Counted from the stretch's first letter, positions 1-13,166 are shown. The stretch is DNA of 64,000 bases from Paenibacillus ginsengihumi DSM 21568 (GCF_000380965.1 NZ_KB905567.1:1-64000); one strand, 5' to 3'. A program made the numbers and translations. The notes: generated by a model from the sequence alone, not told the origin.

Positions 1-222
1 TTGCTCCGCGTTTCTTGGCTCCCCCATGCGAAGAAGCCACCTATCCGGTATTAGCTACCGTTTCCGGTAGTTATCCCGGTCTTCCGGGCAGGTTGCCTAC
101 GTGTTACTCACCCGTCCGCCGCTCCGGATAATTCCCCGAAGGAAACCATCCAGCGCTCGACTTGCATGTATTAGGCACGCCGCCAGCGTTCGTCCTGAGC
201 CAGGATCAAACTCTCCAATAAA
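1..222 (-). rRNA. 16S ribosomal RNA, 5' end (partial)
   Basis: Read on the minus strand, the end near 222 carries the universal 16S start (AGAGTTTGATCCTGGCTCAG) followed by the conserved ACGAACGCTGGCGGCG block and ACATGCAAGTCGAGCG. The V1/V2 region and the GGACGGGTGAGTAACACG block follow before the window edge cuts the gene, so only about 220 of roughly 1550 nucleotides are present. The 5' boundary is placed at the AATAAA just before GGAGAGTTTG and is approximate, because mature ends are made by processing. The variable-region sequence is of Paenibacillaceae type, but I cannot name a genus from it. Confidence 0.96.
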
Positions 223-364
223 TATTGCTTTTACCCCGGAAAGGGGATTGGATGCTGATTCAGCTCATGGCTTTGCCTTGCTTAAAGTCGCACAAACACT
301 TGCTCGTTGTTCAGTTTTCAAGGAGCTTTCTTGTGTCACTTGTATTTTGTCGTGACAAGATCAC

Positions 365-393
365 ATCTTATCATCTTTTCCGACAAAAAGCAA
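365..393 (-). promoter_or_regulatory. rrn operon promoter (sigma-A type)
   Basis: On the minus strand TTGCTT (388-393) and TAAGAT (365-370) are separated by exactly 17 bases and lie about 140 bases before the 16S gene. The leader between them contains CTCCTTGAAAACTGAACAA (around 305-335), a sequence type common in Bacillota rRNA leaders and spacers. A second, upstream rrn promoter may exist, but I do not see a clear one. Confidence 0.6.
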
Positions 394-559
394 CAACTTT
401 TTTCAAATCTCTTGGCCGCCCACGCTCCCGTTCGTTCGAACCAGCCTCGCGGCGACAAGCAATAATGTATCACAAAACAAGAGGCAATTGCAACTGTCTT
501 TTTCTGCATGACGCGGAAAATTTGTTTGAAGCCCGCAAAACCTTCTGACAAAAGAACAA

Positions 560-602
560 GAAACGAAAAGAGCTGCCGATCTGGCCAGCCTCTCTTCGTT
601 TC
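560..602 (-). terminator. Putative terminator of the pcrB-pcrA-ligA operon
   Basis: Inverted arms GAAACGAA and TTCGTTTC, extended by AGAG/CTCT, enclose a GC-rich loop about 160 bases after the ligA stop. In the minus direction the hairpin is followed by a T-rich stretch (TTTCTTGTTCTTTTG). The distance from ligA and the imperfect T run keep confidence moderate. Confidence 0.45.
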
Positions 603-762
603 TAAATGCACGCCTATAACGAGCGCCCTTCGGCATCGGCCGGTTACCTGCGGTGTTGGAATTTCGTCGGCGCACACCGCCAAAGCCGCCATGCCGCTTG
701 CAAGGCACCACCAGAAGATGAGAATGGGCCGCGCGCCCCGGGCTATTTTCAAGCTAAACGAA

Positions 763-5153
<4,391 letters not shown>

Positions 5154-5194
5154 GACAACAAAACCTTTCTATATCAAAATCTCCCCAATCCGGA

Positions 5195-5893
5195 CTATGA
5201 GCCGGCCGATTTGACCGCCTCGACGGTAGCCAGCGCATCGTCCAGCCGCTCATACAATGCGTTGCCGACAACGATCGTATCCGCGCAGGCGGCTGCCTGG
5301 CGGGCTTTGTCCCTGCTGTCGATGCCGCCTCCGTAGAACAAACGGGCTTTCCGAAGCAGTCCCCGGATGCGGGACACCCGCTCCATGTCGCCGAACGTTC
5401 CGCTATATTCCAAGTAGACGATCGGCATGGAGAACAATTGCTCCGCCAGCCGCGCATACGCTTCCGCATCTTTATCGTCCAGCTGCGTATTCGCGCTCGT
5501 CAGACGGGCCACCGCGGAATCGGCATTCATGATGATGTAGCCTTCCGCCGCAACGCGCGTCCAATCCAGCAGCGGGCCGTATTCCTTCAGCGCCTGGTGA
5601 TGCTGGCCGACGATCCATTCCGCATCCTGCGCGTTCAGCGCGACGGGCACGAAGTACAGGTCGAAGCCGGGGACGATCGCCTCCCTCGACGAGATCTCCA
5701 GCGCGCAGGACACTTCGTAACGGCGAATGCGCGCCAGCAGATCGACCGTATTGTCGAAGGTGACCCCGGTCGAGCCGCCGACCACGACGGCGTCAGTGCC
5801 GGACAAGCAAATGCGCTCGAGCGCTTCGTCCGAAAGCTCCTTGTCCGGATCGAGCTTAAATACATGTCTCCAATGTGCGAAAGCGTCTGTCAA
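5195..5893 (-). CDS. pcrB: Heptaprenylglyceryl phosphate synthase PcrB
   Basis: PcrB condenses sn-glycerol-1-phosphate with heptaprenyl diphosphate, making an archaeal-type ether lipid precursor in Bacillota. The 232-residue TIM-barrel protein shows the phosphate-binding VVVGGSTGVT segment near the N-terminus, VPGFDLYFVPV, and the C-terminal YGGGIDS and VGNALYE motifs of the GGGP synthase family. The start is a TTG at 5893 with GGGAGGA six bases upstream. It is the first gene of the pcrB-pcrA-ligA operon, 41 bases before pcrA. Confidence 0.93.
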   Translation of the reverse strand: MTDAFAHWRHVFKLDPDKELSDEALERICLSGTDAVVVGGSTGVTFDNTVDLLARIRRYEVSCALEISSREAIVPGFDLYFVPVALNAQDAEWIVGQHHQALKEYGPLLDWTRVAAEGYIIMNADSAVARLTSANTQLDDKDAEAYARLAEQLFSMPIVYLEYSGTFGDMERVSRIRGLLRKARLFYGGGIDSRDKARQAAACADTIVVGNALYERLDDALATVEAVKSAGS

Positions 5894-5989
5894 GCTGATT
5901 CCTCCCGTATGATTCGTCGCCCGAATGCCGCCGGGACGACGCCTGGCAAGGCGGTGCCGAGAGGCCCGCCGGACAGTTATTCTCCCCTA

Positions 5990-6018
5990 AGTCTATGCTA
6001 CCCCGGGAAGCGTGTCAA
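5990..6018 (-). promoter_or_regulatory. Promoter of the pcrB-pcrA-ligA operon
   Basis: On the minus strand TTGACA (6013-6018) and TAGACT (5990-5995) are separated by 17 bases and lie about 95 bases upstream of the pcrB TTG start. The rest of 5894-6145 shows no gene. Confidence 0.6.
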
Positions 6019-6145
6019 ACCGGAGAAAACGGCATCGCCGTCCTTAAGCGGCAAGGTTGCGGCGCCGCGGCCGAGGCCGATGAATCGTCGCGATATAAAG
6101 GCTGTACGACTAGCATAACCGATCATTCGTTCGCCTGTAAATGCC

Positions 6146-6173
6146 AAAAAAAGACGGGTCCCGCAAGACCCGC
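6146..6173 (-). terminator. Rho-independent terminator after the lipoprotein gene
   Basis: On the minus strand CGGGTC and GACCCG arms with a short loop are followed by TCTTTTTTT. It lies about 30 bases after the stop of the lipoprotein gene at 6204. Confidence 0.8.
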
Positions 6174-6203
6174 CGTTATCCGGACAAACTGCGATTTTTT
6201 ATG

Positions 6204-6785
6204 TCAGGAGCTCGTTTCAAACCGGGTGATGATTAGATTGTCCCCCGACACTTGATAGACGGAGCGATGCTGCAGCCGGGGCACGGAACGATTGTTCGTG
6301 CCTGTCAGTTGAATCATGTATTGTTCCGGCGAAGGCTGTTCCTTGCGCAAAAAATATTCCTGCCACTCGCTGCGCAAGCCCAGCATCGCCCGCGAGCTGA
6401 ACGCCTGATACGTCCGGGTCGTATCGTCGCGGCGATAGAAGTAAGCGATCAGCTGATCGGCCATGTCGTAAGAGTATACTTGGCGCAGCCGATTGCGCAT
6501 CTCCTGCGCGGCGTATTCGTCCATCTCGCCCGTCACCGGAGCTGACAGCACCTGGTGGGTCCACTCGTCCACCCGCTTGATCCAGGCAATGATGTCGGCA
6601 TCGGCTTGCTGCATGATGCTCTTATTCATGGGAGGCGGAGGAAGCTGGTCGAGCGTTTGCATAATGCGCTCCTTGCCTACCGTCTTCTGCAACGTTTTCA
6701 TGTTCAATTGCTGATCCTGAGTGTTGTGCCCGCAGCCTGCCAGCAGCAAAACAGCCGCTGCGGCGATCCCGATGATCCGTTTCAT
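6204..6785 (-). CDS. Hypothetical lipoprotein
   Basis: This is a 193-residue predicted lipoprotein. It starts MKRIIGIAAAAVLLLAGCG, a short signal peptide ending in a lipobox (LLAGC, Cys18), so it should be anchored to the outer face of the membrane. The mature part is polar and mostly helical-looking, with no family I recognise. The ATG at 6785 has a clean AGGAGGGCC site; the longer frame upstream does not. It is monocistronic, with its own terminator and a gap to the coat-protein gene upstream. By its place between coat-type genes and pcrB it could be a sporulation lipoprotein, but that is only a guess. Confidence 0.8.
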   Translation of the reverse strand: MKRIIGIAAAAVLLLAGCGHNTQDQQLNMKTLQKTVGKERIMQTLDQLPPPPMNKSIMQQADADIIAWIKRVDEWTHQVLSAPVTGEMDEYAAQEMRNRLRQVYSYDMADQLIAYFYRRDDTTRTYQAFSSRAMLGLRSEWQEYFLRKEQPSPEQYMIQLTGTNNRSVPRLQHRSVYQVSGDNLIITRFETSS

Positions 6786-6883
6786 AAGGCCCTCCTGCTT
6801 TGGCTTTTGTACGTTTTTTTGCTTATTATGGGTAAATTCGGACAAAAGTATGCAGAAGCTTCACCGCCGCGCGGCCGGCCATG

Positions 6884-6922
6884 GCGCGAGCCGCGCTGGG
6901 GAGGAGCGGCTCGCGCAGGCCG
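6884..6922. other. GC-rich hairpin between coat gene and lipoprotein gene
   Basis: GCGCGAGCCGC and GCGGCTCGCGC form a perfect 11-base-pair stem around an 11-base loop, just after the stop of the coat-protein gene. There is no T run on either strand, so it is not a standard intrinsic terminator. It may block read-through or protect the mRNA 3' end. Confidence 0.5.
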
Positions 6923-6938
6923 TTACATGAAATTGGCG

Positions 6939-8066
6939 TCAATGGCTGCGGTTTTCCGGCGAGGTCGAGACGGACGACGGCTTGGCGCCCGGCGTTTCGT
7001 TGGTTCGCGCCGCCATGCCGTGGCCGTGGCTGTACGGAGACGAGCCCGAACGAACCGAAGCGGCGCCTTGCGCGCGGGTCTGCTCCGAAGTGCCGCTTTT
7101 GGCCGGCTCCTGTGTTGAGCCTAGCACGCCGTAGTCGGAGTTAGGCTTCGACGGCAAGACGAAGCTTTGGCTCTGGCTTTGGCTCTGGCTTTGGCTCTGG
7201 TCAAGCTTGGACGAAGCCGCTGGCTCATGCCGATGGCCTGAGTGCAAGGAATCGGTGCCAGCCACGGACGATGGAAAGGACGCCTCCGTCAAATCGGAGG
7301 AAACCTCGCTGGCGCCGGAGACGGAGGGAGCGTGCGCGCTTCCGGCCGCCCCTTGCTCTTGCTCGCGGTAGCTTTGGCCTGCGCCATATGCGTAGCTTGC
7401 GGCATTCGCCGGGGCGTACGCCGCAGGATGTTGGCCCATGCCGTAGCTCGGCCGCGCCTCCCGGCCGTCGTGCTGCGCATAGCTTATGCTGTGGCCCGGA
7501 TTGCCGGCCAGCCCGTAGCCCTGGCTTGAGCCGGCGCCGTACGGCAGCCGGGAAGGCTCAGACGTTCCGGCTCCATAGCCAGCGGACGGAAGGTTGCCGG
7601 ACGGCGGCAGGGAGGAAATCCCTGGCGCCGGCGCCAGGGACGGATGAACCGCGTAACCGTGAAGCGGCTGCGCATAAGCCGGATCGAACGTCTGCGGATA
7701 CGCGGCGCTTGCCGCATGGCCCGCTTCCGCAAGCCGCTGGGCCATCAGACGGAGCTCCTCCGTTTTTTGCTGCATATGCCGCAGCTCCTGATCGACTTCA
7801 TGAGCCTGCGCCGCCCGTACGGAACCGTAGCCGTTCATTTGCGCCAACAGATCGTACAGCTCCGCCTGGTCGCTCATCGTTTTTTGCGCAAGGCCCGCGA
7901 AGGTTTGCCGGACGGCCGGATGGGTCGCCTCCAGCGCCGCCGTCGTATATTCCCGCGCCGCGCGCTTCAGCTCGGACAGCACAAGATTGCCCCAATCCTG
8001 TTCCTTCATATGAACGATTTCGCCGGACTGCTGCCGGATCGGGCCATAGGTTTGCTGAGAGTACAT
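6939..8066 (-). CDS. CotF-like spore coat protein with low-complexity C-terminal half
   Basis: The first 130 or so residues (KEQDWGNLVLSELKRAAREYTTAALE ... SDQAELYDLLAQMNGY) look like the helical Coat_F domain of spore coat proteins. The remaining 240 residues are Ser/Gly/Ala/Tyr/Pro-rich and include a perfect Ser-Gln repeat encoded by a 12-base microsatellite around 7166-7201. Such a tail would suit an assembling coat component. The ATG at 8066 (MYSQQTY) has GGAGGTG upstream; a GTG three codons earlier overlaps that site and is unlikely. The small gene upstream shares the operon. Function is inferred from the domain only. Confidence 0.75.
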   Translation of the reverse strand: MYSQQTYGPIRQQSGEIVHMKEQDWGNLVLSELKRAAREYTTAALEATHPAVRQTFAGLAQKTMSDQAELYDLLAQMNGYGSVRAAQAHEVDQELRHMQQKTEELRLMAQRLAEAGHAASAAYPQTFDPAYAQPLHGYAVHPSLAPAPGISSLPPSGNLPSAGYGAGTSEPSRLPYGAGSSQGYGLAGNPGHSISYAQHDGREARPSYGMGQHPAAYAPANAASYAYGAGQSYREQEQGAAGSAHAPSVSGASEVSSDLTEASFPSSVAGTDSLHSGHRHEPAASSKLDQSQSQSQSQSQSFVLPSKPNSDYGVLGSTQEPAKSGTSEQTRAQGAASVRSGSSPYSHGHGMAARTNETPGAKPSSVSTSPENRSH

Positions 8067-8090
8067 ATCAAGCACCTCCGTGTCATTCCA

Positions 8091-8333
8091 TCAATGCATC
8101 GTGCGAGTCTGCTGCTGCAAGGTATGAAGCAGCCGTTCGGCGCCGCTTAAGCGATCGCGGGCGATCTGGGCGAGCTTCTGCTTCAACTGCGGCGACGAGC
8201 TGTTCGCCGCCCCTTCCGCCGCCAGCTTGGCGATGAGCTCTTCATTTTTCAGGCAATCGGATATGTAGGCCAATTCTTTCGAGCTGACGTTGTGCGCGTT
8301 CGCGCCCTGCGGCATCGGCTGGCCGGTAAACAT
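8091..8333 (-). CDS. Small coat-associated protein, 80 aa
   Basis: This 80-residue protein (MFTGQPMPQGANAHNV...) is helical and has no signal peptide or membrane segment. It sits 24 bases upstream of the CotF-like gene in the same direction. AAAGGAGGG lies upstream of the ATG. Its layout (NVSSKELAYISDCLKNEELIAKLA) resembles the helical part of Coat_F-type proteins, and the pair probably works together in the spore coat. The family assignment is tentative. Confidence 0.72.
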   Translation of the reverse strand: MFTGQPMPQGANAHNVSSKELAYISDCLKNEELIAKLAAEGAANSSSPQLKQKLAQIARDRLSGAERLLHTLQQQTRTMH

Positions 8334-8407
8334 GGGAAATACACCCTCCTTTTGGTAAATTCACAAAGTAGGATGCCCGCGGCTTGGAAAAATATGTGCC
8401 GTGAAAC

Positions 8408-8443
8408 GAAAAGGGTTGAACAGATCTTCTCTGCCCAACCCTG
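8408..8443 (-). terminator. Terminator of the Gld-like ABC operon
   Basis: On the minus strand GGGTTG...CAACCC forms the outer stem and CAGA/TCTG the inner stem, followed by TTTTCG. It lies about 20 bases after the stop of the DUF4340 gene. Confidence 0.75.
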
Positions 8444-8462
8444 TTACCCTTGTATTCAGCCG

Positions 8463-9548
8463 CTAGTTGGCGGAGTCTTCCGCTGAATCCGGAGACGCCG
8501 ACTCGGCCTGATCGTCCGCCGGCTGATCCTGCTCCCGCTGCTCCTGATCCAGCCCCTGCTGCTCTTGCGCTTGCTGCGCCTGCTCCTGCTGTTCTTGCGC
8601 TTGCTGCGCCTCCTGTTGCTTTTGCTCCCAATCCTTGGCCTTGTCGAACAGCTCCTGCACCCGGTCAACGGGAATCGCATATGCCCATTCGCCGCCTTGC
8701 CGGGCGATCCACACATCGCTGCCCTTGATTTTGCCCGCGTAGACGGCCGACTTCTCCTGCCCGTTCTCCAGCTCCTTCAGCTCGATGACAAGCTCGGGCT
8801 GGTCGAGCCCCTGGATCTGGGCCGCCGGTTCGACCAGACGGTTCGTGGACATAAACAGCGCATTGTCGAGGAAATTGCCCGCATCAGCTCCCTTCACTTC
8901 CTTGTCGCCGAGCTTCCAGGCAGCTTCATACGCCTTCTTGTCCTTGTCCGCTTCATTGCGGGACAAGGTCCACTTGGCTCCCTTCCAAGCTACGCTCAGG
9001 CTCTGCACCTGGTCGTACTTCATCTGAAGCGGACTTGTCTCCATGAAGTCGAACGGCTGCTTCGCCAGCGAGGTTACCGCAGAATCGCTGATCTGGAACA
9101 CCTCCGGCGAGCCACTGTACCTAGCGTATCGGTAGCCTTGAATCGGCACCGCGGCGCCGACCGCCAGCGTCTGAGACGAGCCGTCCTTCAGCTTCACCGT
9201 AAATTCCTGGGTCGGCTGATCCAGCCCGAACTGCGCCAGGTCGGACGGCTCGGCCTCCACCGTGCTCTCCTTCATCAGGCCCGTGAACGAATCGACCCAG
9301 CTGTCCGGAGAGTAGTTGTTTAGCGGCAGCGCCGACGGCTTGATCATTTGCCAGCCGCCGTCTCCCTTCTGCAGCTCGATCTCCCCATCCGGCGTCTTGA
9401 TCGTATAGCCGGAGACATCCTCCTTGCTGATCGTCACCAGCTTCGTTCCCGTTTCCGGCTGCTCCTGAAAGAAGTTTTTGCTCGAAGCGTACCAGAACGC
9501 GGCGATGCAGACGATCACCAGCACAAGCGTTGGAATGAGACGCTTCAT
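8463..9548 (-). CDS. DUF4340 domain protein
   Basis: This 361-residue protein has one N-terminal membrane segment (residues about 3-22) and an extracytoplasmic DUF4340-type region. That region has repeated beta-rich units recognisable in GEIELQKGDGGWQMIKPSALPLN and LAQFGLDQPTQEFTVKL. The last 60 residues are an extreme Gln/Glu/Ala tract, probably coiled or disordered. The ATG at 9548 overlaps the stop of the GldG-like gene (ATGA) and has GGAGGAG upstream, so the genes are translationally coupled. DUF4340 proteins commonly accompany GldG/GldF-like ABC systems; the substrate is unknown. Confidence 0.85.
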   Translation of the reverse strand: MKRLIPTLVLVIVCIAAFWYASSKNFFQEQPETGTKLVTISKEDVSGYTIKTPDGEIELQKGDGGWQMIKPSALPLNNYSPDSWVDSFTGLMKESTVEAEPSDLAQFGLDQPTQEFTVKLKDGSSQTLAVGAAVPIQGYRYARYSGSPEVFQISDSAVTSLAKQPFDFMETSPLQMKYDQVQSLSVAWKGAKWTLSRNEADKDKKAYEAAWKLGDKEVKGADAGNFLDNALFMSTNRLVEPAAQIQGLDQPELVIELKELENGQEKSAVYAGKIKGSDVWIARQGGEWAYAIPVDRVQELFDKAKDWEQKQQEAQQAQEQQEQAQQAQEQQGLDQEQREQDQPADDQAESASPDSAEDSAN

Positions 9549-10936
9549 CCTTTTCTCCTCCTCCACCAGATCGTGCCGCCAACGATCAGGAAGAGCAGCG
9601 GGAACAGCAATACCGTTCCGTAGAAAATCATATTGGCTTGATCGCCGGTCAACAGCGCTTGCTGCAGCGCGTCGCCCTCGCGCGGCCGGATCGTGACCTG
9701 ATTCTTATTCTCCTGCAGCCAGCCTACGCTGTTGAGCGCAAAGTCGCGGTTGCCCTGCTGCGAGATGAACTGGTCGAGCAGGAAGGTCGATCCGCCGAGC
9801 ACGACGGCTTTCGGATTTTTATCCTTATCCTCTACGACATAGGCGAGATTGAGCGGGCCGGCAATATCGCTGTCGTCCTTCGAGCTGCTGCTTTGCTCGG
9901 CCAGCAGCTTCAGGTCGGTTTCGCCGTAAGCTTTGCTCGTCGTCTTCAAAATCGGCGTCGTCGTATAATCCGTCTGCTCCGAGCTGCTGCCCAACGTTAC
10001 GCCCAGCGTCATGACCGTCAGCAGGTTGTATTCCTGCAGCTTGCTTGTAATATCATGGAATCCATATTCCGGAATGATCGTCAGCGGATCGAACAGCACG
10101 CTCTGCTTCGGCTCGATGGCCACGGCGTGCTGGTTCTGGATGCCGTAATCGGCCATCAGGCTATCGATATTTTTCCAGCCGTCCTTCATGTTCATGGAAA
10201 ATCCGAGCGCCATATACAGCTTGCCTTTGTCCTTCAAATACGCCTTGATCAGCTCGGCTTCCTTGTCGCTGATATCGCTCTGCGCGCCGATGATGAACAG
10301 CGCCTCGGCGTCGTCCGGAATTTTGCCCTCGCGCAGCAGATTCAGCTCGCTGACCTCGTAGTTCTCGCCCTCCAGCCCGCTGCGCCACAGGCTCATCTGA
10401 TGGAGCGGAATTTCGTTGTGCCCGGAGAGGAAATAGAGCTTGCGCTTCTCCTTGCTGCTCAAATTGACGAGCGCCTGCGTCAGCTTCTCCTCGCCGCTGA
10501 AGCGGTACTCGCCGGGCTGCATGCCGGGCAGGAACATTTCGTAGTAATAGATCGTCTTCTTCTGCGAACCGCTCTCCACGACCAGTGTGCCGGCCGGATC
10601 GACATCGTATTGATTCGCCACCGCCGGCTGCCTGACGATATCGTATTCCTCGAACGTAATTTTCCCGTTGCGCTTCTTGTATTCCTGCGCCAGCTCGACC
10701 ACCTGCCGTTTAATATACGGGTCGGTCCTGTCGCTGGTCAGCGACAGGATGCGCACGTCCTGATCGAGCGTCTTCAGCGTTTCGAGCGTCTGCTCCGCCA
10801 GGCTGAATTTCTTGTTTTGCGTCAAGTCAAACTGCAGGTTTTTGGCCGAATTCAGAAAAATCGTCAGAACAATAAATATACCGATGGCCGCCAGCGATAG
10901 CACGACCGCGTTCGTTCCGCGAATCCACTTGTTCAA
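9545..10936 (-). CDS. GldG-like ABC transporter auxiliary protein
   Basis: A 463-residue membrane protein of the GldG / ABC-type uncharacterised auxiliary family. It has an N-terminal membrane helix (about 10-30), a large outside domain with the family segments FDLTQNKKFSLAEQT and KRKLYFLSGHNE, and a C-terminal membrane helix (about 435-455) ending in WWRRRKG. Start is TTG at 10936 with AGGGAG upstream. In Bacteroidota GldFG take part in gliding. In Bacillota the equivalent ATPase-GldF-GldG-DUF4340 set has no established role, so gliding should not be inferred here. Confidence 0.87.
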   Translation of the reverse strand: MNKWIRGTNAVVLSLAAIGIFIVLTIFLNSAKNLQFDLTQNKKFSLAEQTLETLKTLDQDVRILSLTSDRTDPYIKRQVVELAQEYKKRNGKITFEEYDIVRQPAVANQYDVDPAGTLVVESGSQKKTIYYYEMFLPGMQPGEYRFSGEEKLTQALVNLSSKEKRKLYFLSGHNEIPLHQMSLWRSGLEGENYEVSELNLLREGKIPDDAEALFIIGAQSDISDKEAELIKAYLKDKGKLYMALGFSMNMKDGWKNIDSLMADYGIQNQHAVAIEPKQSVLFDPLTIIPEYGFHDITSKLQEYNLLTVMTLGVTLGSSSEQTDYTTTPILKTTSKAYGETDLKLLAEQSSSSKDDSDIAGPLNLAYVVEDKDKNPKAVVLGGSTFLLDQFISQQGNRDFALNSVGWLQENKNQVTIRPREGDALQQALLTGDQANMIFYGTVLLFPLLFLIVGGTIWWRRRKG

Positions 10937-10987
10937 AGCCCGTATCTCCCTTCTTCGCTTGTACGCCGCGCTAGGGCGCTATAAGGT

Positions 10988-11701
10988 TTATCTCCAGCGT
11001 TTGCGTTCCAGCACCTGGATGCTCAGCAGGACGAACACGCCCATAAGCATCACGTAGAACAGCACGTCGGCGACATCCAGCACGCCCTTTTGCAGATCGA
11101 GCGCCCGTCCGATAATCGAGAACATGCCGAGAAAATCTTTGACCTTGCCCCCAACCGTATCGCCGAGCCATTCAATCGTCCAAAATACGAGAAGGATGGC
11201 AAACGCGGAAATTCCCGCTACCATCTGATGCGCAGACAGCGAGGAAGCAAACAGGCCGACGGCCATCATGGCTCCGCCGACGAGAAACAGCGAGAAGTAG
11301 GACAGCCACAGCACGGGCATCTCCAAGGTTCCGTAGGCGCTCAAGATCAGCGGGTAGATCAGGCTGCCGACGACCAGCATCAGCTGCACGATCAGCGCCG
11401 CGATGAACTTGCCCGTCACAATCTCCGTAATGCTGGCCGGCGAGGTCAACAGCAGCTCGTCCGTTCCTTGCCGCAGCTCGTCGGACATCAGCCGCATCGT
11501 CAGCAGCGGAATGACCAGCAGGTACACGAAGGAAATCGAACCGACCACGGGCCGCACATCGACAATATACGGCGGATAAAGGAAGTCGGCCGAGAAGAAA
11601 TACCCGGTAATCAGGAAAAAGAAAGCGAACGCCGCGTACGCGGTCGGAGAATAAAAATACAGCTGCAGCTCTTTTCTCGCGATTGCCCACGTTCTACGCA
11701 C
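10988..11701 (-). CDS. GldF-like ABC transporter permease
   Basis: This 237-residue protein has about six membrane segments (ABC-2 type). It contains the conserved LLTMRLMSDELRQGTDELLLTSP region typical of GldF-like permeases. The GTG start at 11701 overlaps the stop of the ATPase gene by eight bases and has GGGGAGGTG upstream, so it is coupled to it. With the ATPase it should form the transporter core, and the GldG-like and DUF4340 proteins the outer parts. The cargo is unknown. Confidence 0.88.
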   Translation of the reverse strand: MRRTWAIARKELQLYFYSPTAYAAFAFFFLITGYFFSADFLYPPYIVDVRPVVGSISFVYLLVIPLLTMRLMSDELRQGTDELLLTSPASITEIVTGKFIAALIVQLMLVVGSLIYPLILSAYGTLEMPVLWLSYFSLFLVGGAMMAVGLFASSLSAHQMVAGISAFAILLVFWTIEWLGDTVGGKVKDFLGMFSIIGRALDLQKGVLDVADVLFYVMLMGVFVLLSIQVLERKRWR

Positions 11702-12791
11702 CGGTCTTCACCTCCCCGGCAGATTCGGAGCCTTCTTCGTCTGCCACGACCTCCAGCCGTTCGTCTGTCGTCAGCTTCAGGAAGATGTCCTCGAGGCTCA
11801 TGCTTTCCTTCTTCATGGACAAGATCGGGTAGCGCCGCTCGGCCATTCGATAGAACAACGCTTCGCGAATATCCGTCCGGTCCTTCGCCGTCACAATGAG
11901 TCGTACCGTCTGGCCTGCCCCTTTCTTTTCCGGCGCAGCATAGTTCTCGGAAGAAACCGCCGCATTCGCGGCATCGCCCGCCGGAGCCGAAGCCGCATCC
12001 GCTTCCGTGGACACGCTTTCGGTTTGCTGTTCCTTTACTTCCCCGACCTCGCTCATGCTTCGCAGCTCGGCGATCACCTCGTCGCGCGGCCCTTTGACCT
12101 CCAGCGATACCTCGAACGTCTCGTCCATCGAATGGGCGAGCTGGTCCGGATGTCCGTCCATCACGATGCGCCCCTGGTTAATAATCAGCACCCGGTTGCA
12201 CAGCGCATTGATTTCCGGCAAAATGTGCGTGCTGAGCAGCACCGTATGATTTTCCCCAAGCTCCCGGATCAGCTGGCGAATCTCGATAATTTGCTTCGGA
12301 TCGAGGCCTGAGGTCGGCTCGTCCAGTATGAGCAGATCGGGGTTATGAAGGATCGCCTGCGCCAGGCCCATCCGCTGCTTGTAGCCTTTGGACAGGCTGC
12401 GGATGATCTGCTTTTCGCGGCCCTGCAGCCCAAGCCGGGAGATCACTTCTTCAATGCGCTTCTTTTGCTCCCGTGCGGGAATGCCTCGTAGATCGGCAAT
12501 GAACTTGAGATAGCTGGTGACCGTCATCTCGTGATAGAGCGGCGGCGTCTCCGGCAAATAGCCGATTTTTTGGCGTGCCTTCCTCGGATGCTCCGCCATC
12601 GACAGCCCGTCGATCGAGATGGAACCGCGGGTCGGATTCAAATATCCGGTAATCATCCGCATCGTCGTCGTCTTGCCGGCGCCGTTGGGCCCGAGGAAAC
12701 CGACGATTTCGCCGCGGCTCATCGAGAAATCGATATCGTGGACCCCTCTCTGGTTCTCGTACAATTTGCTGACCTGTTTGACCTCCAGCAC
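11694..12791 (-). CDS. ABC transporter ATP-binding protein (Gld-like system)
   Basis: This is the nucleotide-binding subunit of the four-gene ABC system. It has Walker A GPNGAGKTTT, signature LSKGYKQRM, Walker B LLILDEPTSGLD and the switch His in LLSTHILPE. After the nucleotide-binding domain comes an acidic Ala/Glu-rich insert (around residues 255-300) and then a C-terminal regulatory domain. The GTG at 12791 (MLEVKQVSKLY) has GGGAGG seven bases upstream and matches the usual N-terminus of this family. An upstream GTG at 12836 would add 15 residues and lacks a good site. First gene of the operon; I see no clear promoter. Confidence 0.9.
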   Translation of the reverse strand: MLEVKQVSKLYENQRGVHDIDFSMSRGEIVGFLGPNGAGKTTTMRMITGYLNPTRGSISIDGLSMAEHPRKARQKIGYLPETPPLYHEMTVTSYLKFIADLRGIPAREQKKRIEEVISRLGLQGREKQIIRSLSKGYKQRMGLAQAILHNPDLLILDEPTSGLDPKQIIEIRQLIRELGENHTVLLSTHILPEINALCNRVLIINQGRIVMDGHPDQLAHSMDETFEVSLEVKGPRDEVIAELRSMSEVGEVKEQQTESVSTEADAASAPAGDAANAAVSSENYAAPEKKGAGQTVRLIVTAKDRTDIREALFYRMAERRYPILSMKKESMSLEDIFLKLTTDERLEVVADEEGSESAGEVKTGA

Positions 12792-12988
12792 TTCATAACC
12801 TCCCATCGTCATCGTCGATTCAATCGCTGGATACACTCATTGCCATTTTTATTCATAAATAACCAAACACAATATACCCATGAAAGGATAAACGCACCTT
12901 AAACAAATATTAAAATAAGGTGAAAATATTGTGTCTAAATTGTGAACAACGGGCGCATGGAGCGATCTGCTCCCCGATTATCAAATTG

Positions 12989-13166
12989 TACGCCCCTCCT
13001 CAGGCGCATTTAAGCCACAAATCCTGCAAAAAATGCAACATTTCCCGTATTCTCCGCATCGAAATCAAGGGGAATGTTGCATTTTATAACACATTTTACA
13101 ACATTGATCCGCAAATAGGGTGGATTGCCCGTTTTTGTTGTACAAAATACAACATTTGCGGACTCT
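12989..13166. repeat. Interspersed intergenic repeat, AACATTT family, copy A
   Basis: This AT-rich non-coding block contains many direct and inverted copies of a TGCAACATTT / AATGTTGCATTT motif, ending with GTTGTACAAAATACAACATTTGC. Much of it recurs at 15490-15715 with the same order of motifs, and its first part recurs at 44600-44670. It ends where a unit of the second repeat family begins (13167). Open frames across it are by-products of the repeat. Function unknown. Confidence 0.7.

Larger units (their letters stand above)
224..762. other. rRNA leader and ligA-16S intergenic region
   Basis: This 540-base stretch holds the 16S leader (224-about 358), the rrn promoter (365-393) and a hairpin after ligA (560-602). 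I see no convincing gene in the remainder. The open frames on both strands lack ribosome-binding sites and recognisable protein features. Confidence 0.6.
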
